Below, in pieces: positions 1 through 5,258 of a stretch of 6,086 nt of DNA. This DNA is from Candidatus Sulfopaludibacter sp. SbA3 (GTDB lineage Bacteria; Acidobacteriota; Terriglobia; Bryobacterales; Bryobacteraceae): NCBI GenBank assembly GCA_900290315.1, contig OKRF01000363.1:138-6223 (forward strand). The letters run 5' to 3'. Numbering within the stretch: position 1 is the first letter of the stretch; each line of letters starts with the position of its first letter. Made by a program: the position numbers and the translations under genes. The notes beneath the pieces were generated by a model. It was not told the origin of the DNA and did no database searches. It saw only the letters and a list, made by a program, of their open reading frames with translations.

Positions 1-42
1 CTGTCATTCCTGTTCCAGCCTGCTATCCTACAAGCTTCTACT

Positions 43-759
43 ATGACTGTCACCGTCAAAGATCACATCGTTCTGGTCATCGGCGCTTCGAGTGGAATCG
101 GCAGGGCCACCGCCGTTTTGTTCGCCCGTGAAGGCGCGCGCGTCGTCGCTTCGGCGCGGCGGCAGGACCGCCTGGACGCCTTGCGCAAAGAGTGTCCCGG
201 CATCGAGACTATCGCCGCGGACGCCGCCCGGGTTTCCGATATGGAAGAGCTGGCGCGACAGGTTCTCGCCAAGCATGGCAAGATCGACATCCTTGTGTAT
301 TCGGCCGGAAATAACGTCCCGGATCGCTCCTTGAAGCGGCTGAATGCGGAGCTCTGGGACATGATGGTCTCGGTGAATCTGAATAGCGCTTACTACATCA
401 CGCGCGCCGTGCTGCCGGCCATGCGCGAGAGAGGCGCCGGCCATCTGATCTATGTTTCATCCATCTCCGGGATCGTGCCCGATGTTTCCGGCGCCGCTTA
501 CCAGGCGGCCAAGCGCGGATTGCTTGGCCTGGCGCACGCCATCCGCGTGGAGGAAAAAGAGAACGGCATTCGCACCTGCGTGATCTGCCCGGGATTGGTG
601 AACACCGAGATTCTGGAGCGCCGGCCCGTCAAGCCCGGCCCCGAAACGTTGGCCAAAGCGCTGCAGCCCGAGGATGTCGCTGAGGCTGCGCTCTTCGTCG
701 CGCAACTTCCTCCGCGCGCCGCGGTGCCGGAAATGCAACTGCTGCCGACGCTGTTGTAA
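43..759 (+). CDS. Short-chain dehydrogenase/reductase (classical SDR)
   Basis: A 238-residue cytoplasmic oxidoreductase that should transfer hydride between NAD(P)H and a carbonyl/alcohol substrate; the substrate cannot be read from the sequence. Seen: the glycine-rich cofactor motif GASSGIG at residues 14-20, a YSAGN motif (86-90, variant of the usual NNAG), the structural Asn112, Ser140, and the catalytic YxxxK pair Tyr153/Lys157, so the Asn-Ser-Tyr-Lys tetrad is complete. The PG motif follows at 183-184. Basic residues right after the second strand (SARRQDR, 37-43) favour NADP(H) over NAD(H) by family knowledge. Length is slightly below the usual ~250 but both ends look intact; the C-terminal VPEMQLLPT resembles YdfG-like SDRs. 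The ATG gives the normal short N-terminal lead to the Rossmann fold, but I see no Shine-Dalgarno in bases 1-42, so initiation may be weak or leaderless. It converges on the TPR lipoprotein gene. Family assignment is firm, function is not. Confidence 0.93.
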   Translation: MTVTVKDHIVLVIGASSGIGRATAVLFAREGARVVASARRQDRLDALRKECPGIETIAADAARVSDMEELARQVLAKHGKIDILVYSAGNNVPDRSLKRLNAELWDMMVSVNLNSAYYITRAVLPAMRERGAGHLIYVSSISGIVPDVSGAAYQAAKRGLLGLAHAIRVEEKENGIRTCVICPGLVNTEILERRPVKPGPETLAKALQPEDVAEAALFVAQLPPRAAVPEMQLLPTLL

Positions 760-775
760 AACCGGCCGCGTTTCC

Positions 776-792
776 AGATCGCTAGCCGATCT
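776..792. terminator. Small inverted repeat between convergent genes (possible weak bidirectional terminator)
   Basis: AGATCG and CGATCT form a perfect 6-base inverted repeat around a 5-base loop, CTAGC. The loop contains the stop codon of the minus-strand lipoprotein gene (782-784), and the repeat lies 16 bases after the stop of the SDR gene. Two convergent genes need termination here and this is the only dyad in the 22-base gap. However, neither side carries a T-run, so it does not meet the definition of an intrinsic terminator. Low confidence. Confidence 0.25.
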
Positions 793-3157
793 TCTGAATC
801 GACTCCTGAATCTTGTCGCGCTCCGCTTTGGGCGGATCGTCCGTCAGCGCCTTCTTGAACTCGGTCAGAGCGGCGGGCTTATCGCCCTTCTGCGCCAGCG
901 CCATCCCCAGGTGGTATCGATAGGTGGAGGTGTGCGGCGCTTTGCCTACCAGGTCCTTAAAAGTCTCGATGGCGTTGTCAGCCATCCCTTTCTTCAGGTA
1001 GATCCAGCCCAGGGTATCGGATACTTCGTTCAAATTCGGAAGCAACTGTTTGGCCCTGGTCGCCAAGGTGAGCGCGCTGTCCAGATCGCCGCCGTGCTCG
1101 GCCATCAGGAAGGCCACGTTGTTCAGCGAGACGGCGTTGTTCGGATCCACCTTGATGGTAGTCTGGTAGACCTGCTGCGCGTCGCTCCACTTGCCGGCGG
1201 CGTCCAGCACCAGAGCCAGAGTACTCAGGATAATCGTATTGTCAGGCTTGATTTCGCGTGCTTTCTGCAGGTTGACAATCGCGTTCGCCAGGTCGCCTTT
1301 GCGGCGATAGGTCTCGCCGATGCGCATCAGCAGGTCGGCGCGCGGGCTGACGCTTTTGCCCAGGGAATCCAGCACCTTTTGGAAGTAACCGATGGCCTCG
1401 TCGTACTTACCCATGCGGACGGCGGTGTTGCCCAATTGCATGACCAGGTCCATCCTGTCCGGTGCCTTAGCCGATTCGGTTTTCAGCAGCTTGAGGGCCT
1501 CTTCGGGCTTGTTCTGGGCCATGTCGGTTTCCACCATTCCCATCAGGCCGCGCGGATTCGCCGGGTTCAGTTCATAAGCCTTGCGGAAGGCATCTTCGGC
1601 GTCTTTCCATTTGTTCTCCGCCAGGTTAGCCACGCCTAACTGGTACAGCACATCGGGTGAGGCCGGGTTGACCTTCAGCATGGATTCCAGCAACTGGCGG
1701 GAATCGTTGAACTTCTTCTGTCCCAACAGTGCGGCCGATTCAATCAGCCGGGCGTTCACATTGTTGCGGTCGATGCTGAGAATCTGTTGGGCAGCTTTCA
1801 GTGCGGCTTCGTATTCGCCGCGCGCGACTTCCAATTGGGCCAGCGCCATTCGCGCGGGAACGTAATCGGCACGGATTTCAATGGCCTTCTGGAACATCTG
1901 GCGGGCCTGCTCCCATTCGCCGCGGGCGTAGTGGGCCCGGCCCAGGTTGTAGCGGGCCACAAAATTTTCGGGAGCGCGCGTGACCACCGACTGCAGTTCT
2001 CCCAGTGCGTGTGCCAGGTCTTCCGGTTTGCCCCTTTCCAGAAGCAGGGTGGCTTCCAACCCCCTGGCGTCGTTATCGTCCGGGTTCTCTTTCAGGATTC
2101 GCTGATTCAGTTCCGCCGCTTCGTTCCGCTTGCCCTGGCGCATCAGGACTTCGACCACCAGCTTCTGATAGACCAGCTTTTTCTTGCCGTCCTTCTGCAT
2201 GCCTTCGTTGTACTCGCGAATGGCCGAATCGCCATCTCCCAGCCGCAGGTAGAAATCGCCCACCACCTTGTAAGCCTGCGGATACTCCTTGGCGTGACTC
2301 TTGATCTGTTGAAGCATGCTCAACATGTCATCGCGCCGCCGCAACAGCGAGTAGTGCATCGCGAGCTCTGTCAGGTAGGCGTATTGCTTGGGATTATTCT
2401 GCACCGCCAGCTTCAGGATCTTCTCGCCCTCTTCCGGCTTCCTCTCGTAGAGGAGATAGAGGCGGTAGAGCTCGTTGTATGCGAGGGCAAAGTTCTTATT
2501 GCGATCGATCACCTGGCGATAGATTTGCTCGGCGCCGTCATAATCCGCACTGGCGAACAGGGAGCGGGCGAGCTGCATTTGGACCCCTTGCTGCCCCGGT
2601 TTAAGTGACTCCGCCTTGCGATATTCGGCCACCGCCAGGTCAAGTTGCTTTTTGCCTTCATCACGATTGGCAGTGCCGTAGGCTATGGTGGCGCGGACAT
2701 AGGCCAGATCGGCCTGTAGCCGGTGGCCATCCCACGAGTTGGCGTCGCGAGCCAGCAGGTCTTTGACGTTCTGATCCACTTCCGCGAGAAACTGCTGGTC
2801 CTTTGTCGCTACCAGATAAATCTCCGATAGCTTGATCACCGAATCCCAGTGCGCATCGGCAGATGCCGGGTCCTTGGGGTTATTGAGTTCGATGGAGCGC
2901 CGCAAGGCTTGCACGGCGGGCCCAGTCTGCTGCAATTTCAGTTGCGCCAGCGCCAGTTTGTAATAGGCCGGACCATATCGCATGTCCTTTTGCAGCGCGT
3001 CCCGGTACATGATGACGGCTGCTTTGTAATTGCCTTTTTCGAAGTACTTATTGCCGCTGGTTAGGTAGCGCTTCTTGGCGGCGTTGGGGTCGCGACTGCA
3101 GGAAACAAGCGCCACAAGCGCAAACAATACGGCAAAAAGAAGGCGATTTGAACGCAT
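782..3157 (-). CDS. Large TPR-repeat lipoprotein
   Basis: A 791-residue protein made almost entirely of tetratricopeptide repeats, helical hairpins used as protein-protein interaction scaffolds. The N-terminus is a lipoprotein signal: basic MRSNR, a hydrophobic stretch (residues 6-18) and a lipobox LVSC with the lipidated Cys at 20. Ser at +2 is compatible with outer-membrane sorting. From about residue 25 to the end I count roughly 18-20 TPR-like units, recognisable by the A/G-x3-Y/F-x11-A-x3-Y/F-x2-A-hydrophobic-x2-P spacing; the clearest are in the first 70 residues and around 390-560. No catalytic domain is visible. The frame stays open to a GTG at 3169, but a strong GAGGAG lies at 3162-3167 and would be inside that extension, so the ATG at 3155-3157 is chosen. 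The size, lipobox and end-to-end TPR layout resemble PrsT-type lipoproteins of exopolysaccharide/PEP-CTERM systems, but no such genes are in the window, so a generic scaffold or assembly role is all that can be said. Confidence 0.9.
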   Translation of the reverse strand: MRSNRLLFAVLFALVALVSCSRDPNAAKKRYLTSGNKYFEKGNYKAAVIMYRDALQKDMRYGPAYYKLALAQLKLQQTGPAVQALRRSIELNNPKDPASADAHWDSVIKLSEIYLVATKDQQFLAEVDQNVKDLLARDANSWDGHRLQADLAYVRATIAYGTANRDEGKKQLDLAVAEYRKAESLKPGQQGVQMQLARSLFASADYDGAEQIYRQVIDRNKNFALAYNELYRLYLLYERKPEEGEKILKLAVQNNPKQYAYLTELAMHYSLLRRRDDMLSMLQQIKSHAKEYPQAYKVVGDFYLRLGDGDSAIREYNEGMQKDGKKKLVYQKLVVEVLMRQGKRNEAAELNQRILKENPDDNDARGLEATLLLERGKPEDLAHALGELQSVVTRAPENFVARYNLGRAHYARGEWEQARQMFQKAIEIRADYVPARMALAQLEVARGEYEAALKAAQQILSIDRNNVNARLIESAALLGQKKFNDSRQLLESMLKVNPASPDVLYQLGVANLAENKWKDAEDAFRKAYELNPANPRGLMGMVETDMAQNKPEEALKLLKTESAKAPDRMDLVMQLGNTAVRMGKYDEAIGYFQKVLDSLGKSVSPRADLLMRIGETYRRKGDLANAIVNLQKAREIKPDNTIILSTLALVLDAAGKWSDAQQVYQTTIKVDPNNAVSLNNVAFLMAEHGGDLDSALTLATRAKQLLPNLNEVSDTLGWIYLKKGMADNAIETFKDLVGKAPHTSTYRYHLGMALAQKGDKPAALTEFKKALTDDPPKAERDKIQESIQKIG

Positions 3158-3161
3158 GGAA

Positions 3162-3167
3162 CTCCTC
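3162..3167 (-). promoter_or_regulatory. Shine-Dalgarno of the TPR lipoprotein gene
   Basis: On the minus strand this reads GAGGAG, four bases before the ATG at 3157-3155. The spacing is a little short but the match is strong. It decides the start: the upstream in-frame GTG at 3169-3167 overlaps the motif and has no such site of its own. Confidence 0.6.
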
Positions 3168-3174
3168 ACGATCT

Positions 3175-3187
3175 CTTACACTGTAAG
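3175..3187. promoter_or_regulatory. 13-base dyad CTTACA-C-TGTAAG, candidate operator
   Basis: Two perfect 6-base arms, CTTACA and TGTAAG, flank a single central base. The dyad lies 17 bases upstream of the lipoprotein ATG and just beyond its Shine-Dalgarno, so a bound repressor, or a small RNA hairpin, could affect that gene. The TACA/TGTA half-sites resemble those of the BlaI/MecI/CopY repressor family, but the known cop/bla boxes have a two-base spacer (TACAnnTGTA) and this has one, so no regulator is assigned. Confidence 0.35.
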
Positions 3188-3301
3188 CCAGATAGGAGCG
3201 TTATGCCATAGCTCTCGCAGTCCAAAACCGGACATCGGTTAATTGTAACAGTACTAGTATCACCAAAATATATGAGCATTCGGTATCAACATGGTCTTCC
3301 C

Positions 3302-3306
3302 GGAGG
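3302..3306 (+). promoter_or_regulatory. GGAGG, probable ribosome binding site of the sigma-factor gene
   Basis: A perfect GGAGG lies 13 bases before the TTG at 3320 and 19 bases before the ATG at 3326. Both spacings are long. An in-frame TAA at 3308-3310 prevents any earlier start, so no standard start codon sits at the ideal distance. This leaves the exact start of the sigma factor open and slightly favours the TTG. Confidence 0.45.
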
Positions 3307-3319
3307 TTAAATTCTACAT

Positions 3320-3922
3320 TTGTCGATGTTGACCACGGATTCCGCAAAGGCCGGAAAGTCACTCCGCCGGATCGTTCTATCGGCAGATCCTGTGTGGACG
3401 GCAGAGAATGACACAGTACGTGCGCCGGACGCGAAACGTACGGTGGTGTCCCTGTTCGACGAGCTGCGTCCCGCGCTGTTCCGCTACCTGCGCTGGCTGG
3501 GTTCTACCCCGCAAGGGGCGGACGATGCCATTCAGGAGGCCTTTCTCCGGTTGCACCGGCACCTCGCGGCCGGTGGGCCCAGAGAGCATTTGCGCGCCTG
3601 GGTGTTTCGGGTGGCTGGGAATCTGGCGAGGGATGAACATAGGAAAGACCGCCGTCTGGCGGCGATCCAGGAGTCGGGTGAGCCGGATGAAGCCTGGGTC
3701 GATCCGGTGCCAAATCCGGAAGAGCAGGTGCTGGCCAAAGAGTCGAACCAGCGGCTGGCTGCAGCGATTGGGAGGCTGCCCGCCGCCGAGAAGAAGTGCC
3801 TGGCGCTGCGTAACGAAGGACTGCGATATCGCGAGATCGCCCAGGTCTTGGGTATCGGCACGTCCACGGTGGCGGACATTTTGCAGCGTGCGGTGAGCGC
3901 CCTGGCGCGGGAGTTGCCATGA
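3320..3922 (+). CDS. ECF-type RNA polymerase sigma factor (sigma-70 family)
   Basis: A 200-residue alternative sigma factor that should direct RNA polymerase to a small set of promoters in response to an envelope signal. Two sigma domains are visible: sigma-2 at about residues 44-112 (FDELRPALFRYLRWL, then ADDAIQEAFLRLHRHL for region 2.2, then AWVFRVAGNLARDEHRKDRR for regions 2.3-2.4) and sigma-4 at about 143-200 (LPAAEKKCLALRNEGL, then the helix-turn-helix YREIAQVLGIGTSTVADIL). There is no region 3, as expected for the ECF group. About 43 residues precede sigma-2, longer than usual for ECF factors. The start is uncertain: TTG at 3320 has GGAGG 13 bases upstream, while ATG at 3326 would be 198 residues. 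The stop overlaps the anti-sigma start by four bases (ATGA, 3919-3922), which indicates translational coupling and a matched sigma/anti-sigma pair. Family call is firm; regulon unknown. Confidence 0.94.
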   Translation: MSMLTTDSAKAGKSLRRIVLSADPVWTAENDTVRAPDAKRTVVSLFDELRPALFRYLRWLGSTPQGADDAIQEAFLRLHRHLAAGGPREHLRAWVFRVAGNLARDEHRKDRRLAAIQESGEPDEAWVDPVPNPEEQVLAKESNQRLAAAIGRLPAAEKKCLALRNEGLRYREIAQVLGIGTSTVADILQRAVSALARELP

Positions 3923-4497
3923 GAGACGAGTTGGAACATCCATCGGACGAGCTTCTGTTGCGCAGCCTGGACGGGGAAATCGAGGCTGCGGAAGATGCGC
4001 AGGTGCGTGCGCATACCTCCACCTGCACGCCCTGCCGGGAGAGGCTCCGAAAAATAGAGCGCGTCTCCGCAGCGGTACAGGCGCATGCGGCGGCGCTGGG
4101 GTCTGAAGCGGTGGAAGCACAGCGGGCGGCCCTGGTGGCGGCACTCGATCGGCCACCCCGGGACCGGGCGCCGCGGAAACAACCCGCGCAGTACCGGCGG
4201 CTGGCGCTGGCGGCGGCGGTGCTGGCGGCTGCAGGAATCTGGGTGCTGACTTCGCGGAGACCGGCAGTACCTGTAGCAACGGCTCAAGGCGCACGCGCCG
4301 ATGGCTTCATAGCCCTCCCGTACTCGGACGAAAACCTGGCACCCGAAGGTGCGGTGGTGTTGCAGGTGGAGCTGCCTCCCACCGCGCTGCTGCTGGCCGG
4401 CCTGCCGCTGAGGGACGATTCGGCCGGCGGCCGGGTAAAGGCGGAAGTGCTGGTGGGCGCCGACGGGCTGGCGCGCGGAATTCGCTTCATCAATTGA
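3919..4497 (+). CDS. Transmembrane anti-sigma factor with zinc-finger domain
   Basis: A 192-residue single-pass inner-membrane protein expected to bind and silence the sigma factor encoded just upstream. The cytoplasmic N-terminus carries the zinc anti-sigma signature H-x3-C-x2-C (His32, Cys36, Cys39, in HTSTCTPC) after an acidic helix typical of zf-HC2 domains. A linker with several basic residues (78-94) leads to one hydrophobic segment at about 95-110 (LALAAAVLAAAGIWVL), followed by Arg-Arg. Residues ~115-192 form a small extracytoplasmic domain beginning FIALPYSDENLAPEGAVV and ending VLVGADGLARGIRFIN. I recognise this tail from Solibacter-type anti-sigma factors but know no function for it; a sensory role is inference. 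The start overlaps the sigma stop (ATGA), and the stop is followed by the next start after 11 bases. Presence of the zinc motif suggests possible redox or metal responsiveness by analogy with other ZAS proteins, which is not proven here. Confidence 0.9.
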   Translation: MRDELEHPSDELLLRSLDGEIEAAEDAQVRAHTSTCTPCRERLRKIERVSAAVQAHAAALGSEAVEAQRAALVAALDRPPRDRAPRKQPAQYRRLALAAAVLAAAGIWVLTSRRPAVPVATAQGARADGFIALPYSDENLAPEGAVVLQVELPPTALLLAGLPLRDDSAGGRVKAEVLVGADGLARGIRFIN

Positions 4498-4501
4498 GGG
4501 A
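4496..4501 (+). promoter_or_regulatory. Shine-Dalgarno deciding the start of the third operon gene
   Basis: GAGGGA lies seven bases before the ATG at 4509 and overlaps the anti-sigma stop codon (4495-4497). It supports ATG 4509 over the in-frame TTG at 4494, which has no site of its own. The chosen start also gives a cleaner signal peptide. Confidence 0.55.
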
Positions 4502-4898
4502 CAAAGTCATGACTGGTCAGGGATGGAAGGTCTTGCTTGTGGGTGCCGCTTGTAGCGCCAACGCTTTCGGTCAGGGCGCGGGCGAGGCGGTGGTGATCTC
4601 ACCGACCTTCGCGGTGGAAGGCCGGGTGGTGAAGGGCGTACCCTATTCGGCGCGGGCAGTCACTAGCGCCATGCAGACATTGGCCACCGGCAGTGAAATC
4701 AGCTCGCATTTCACGGCGCTGGTGGCGCGCGATTCGGAAGGCAGAACGCGGCGGGAACAAACGCTTTCATCCATCGGCCCGTGGGCATTGGAACCATCCG
4801 CTTCGCCCACGGTCATTCTGATTCAGGATCCTGTAAAGGGCGTCAACTACACCCTGGACCCGGCGCGCCATTTCGCACGCATGATCCGCCCTCTCAAC

Positions 4899-4943
4899 CG
4901 CGAAGAGCCACGGCGGGAAGAACCACGCCGCGAGGAACCGCGG
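4899..4943 (+). repeat. Three tandem 15-base units encoding REEPR
   Basis: Three consecutive copies of Arg-Glu-Glu-Pro-Arg lie at residues 131-145 of the secreted protein, at 4899-4913, 4914-4928 and 4929-4943. The protein repeat is perfect but the DNA copies differ at several third positions (GAA/GAG, CCA/CCG, CGG/CGC), so the repeat is either old or kept at the protein level. It sits between the two conserved halves and looks like a charged flexible linker. Confidence 0.85.
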
Positions 4944-5247
4944 AAAGACGGCGTCGAATCCCTGGGCAGCCAGATCATCGAAGGGGTGCTGGCACAGGGC
5001 AAGCGGACCCCGCCTGCCGGCCGGAGCCGTTGGCAACAGCGCACCTCTCGAGCTGACGGTGGAAACCTGGTACTCGGCGGAACTGCAGGTGGTGGTGCTG
5101 GGCAAGCGCAACGACCCGAGAGTGGGAGAAATCACCTACCGGCTCACCAATATCAAACGGGCGGAGCCGGCGAGTTCGTTATTCGAAGTGCCCGCGGATT
5201 ATCGCATCGAAAATGGACCACCCGTGAACGAACTGGAAAGAAGAAAG

Positions 5248-5252
5248 AAGGA
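5248..5252 (+). promoter_or_regulatory. Shine-Dalgarno of the TIGR03435 gene
   Basis: AAGGA lies six bases before the ATG at 5259, in a purine-rich run. Ideal spacing supports independent initiation at 5259, and argues against the TIGR03435 region being the C-terminal part of a larger natural protein. Confidence 0.6.
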
Positions 5253-5258
5253 CGAACA

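Larger units (their letters stand above)
3170..3319. promoter_or_regulatory. Divergent intergenic region with promoters for the lipoprotein gene and the sigma-factor operon
   Basis: This 150-base stretch is clearly AT-richer than the flanking genes and lies between two divergent start regions, so it must hold promoters for both. Visible elements: the dyad at 3175-3187, an 8-base perfect palindrome TACTAGTA at 3252-3259, and the AT-rich run CCAAAATATATG at 3263-3274. On the minus strand TACAAT (3247-3242) could be a -10 for the lipoprotein gene. On the plus strand TTGTAA (3243-3248) could be a -35 for the operon with a poor -10 (AAATAT, 3266-3271) at 17 bases. The overlapping TGTAAC also recalls the AAC core of many ECF -35 elements, which would fit autoregulation, but I see no convincing matching -10. 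The role of the region is inferred from position; exact promoter calls are weak. Confidence 0.5.

Noticed and set aside
674..2608. Long plus-strand open frames (674-1639, 1787-2608) opposite the TPR gene
   Set aside because: They are antisense to a coherent TPR lipoprotein and translate to compositionally odd text rich in Leu, Gln, Val and His with no recognisable motif. Long antisense frames are expected in GC-rich coding DNA.
3158..3169. GTG at 3169 as start of the TPR lipoprotein
   Set aside because: The GTG overlaps the GAGGAG ribosome binding site of the ATG at 3157, has no site of its own, and adds four residues not needed for the signal peptide.
3175..3187. The dyad as a canonical BlaI/CopY box
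   Set aside because: The known box is TACAnnTGTA with a two-base spacer; this has a one-base spacer, and no BlaI/CopY gene is in the window.
3194..3211. AGGAG followed by ATG CCA TAG, a two-codon minimal frame in the intergenic region
   Set aside because: AGGAG plus ATG arises easily by chance; two codons give no testable protein and no link to a downstream gene on that strand nearby.
3377..4294. A 305-codon minus-strand frame across the sigma and anti-sigma genes
   Set aside because: Its translation is proline/arginine-rich low-complexity sequence, and the plus strand carries two recognisable proteins over the same bases.
4521..4560. Lipobox in the third operon gene (Cys at residue 15, in VGAAC)
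   Set aside because: Position -3 is Gly rather than Leu/Val/Ile, and the hydrophobic stretch continues past the Cys, so an ordinary signal peptide fits better.
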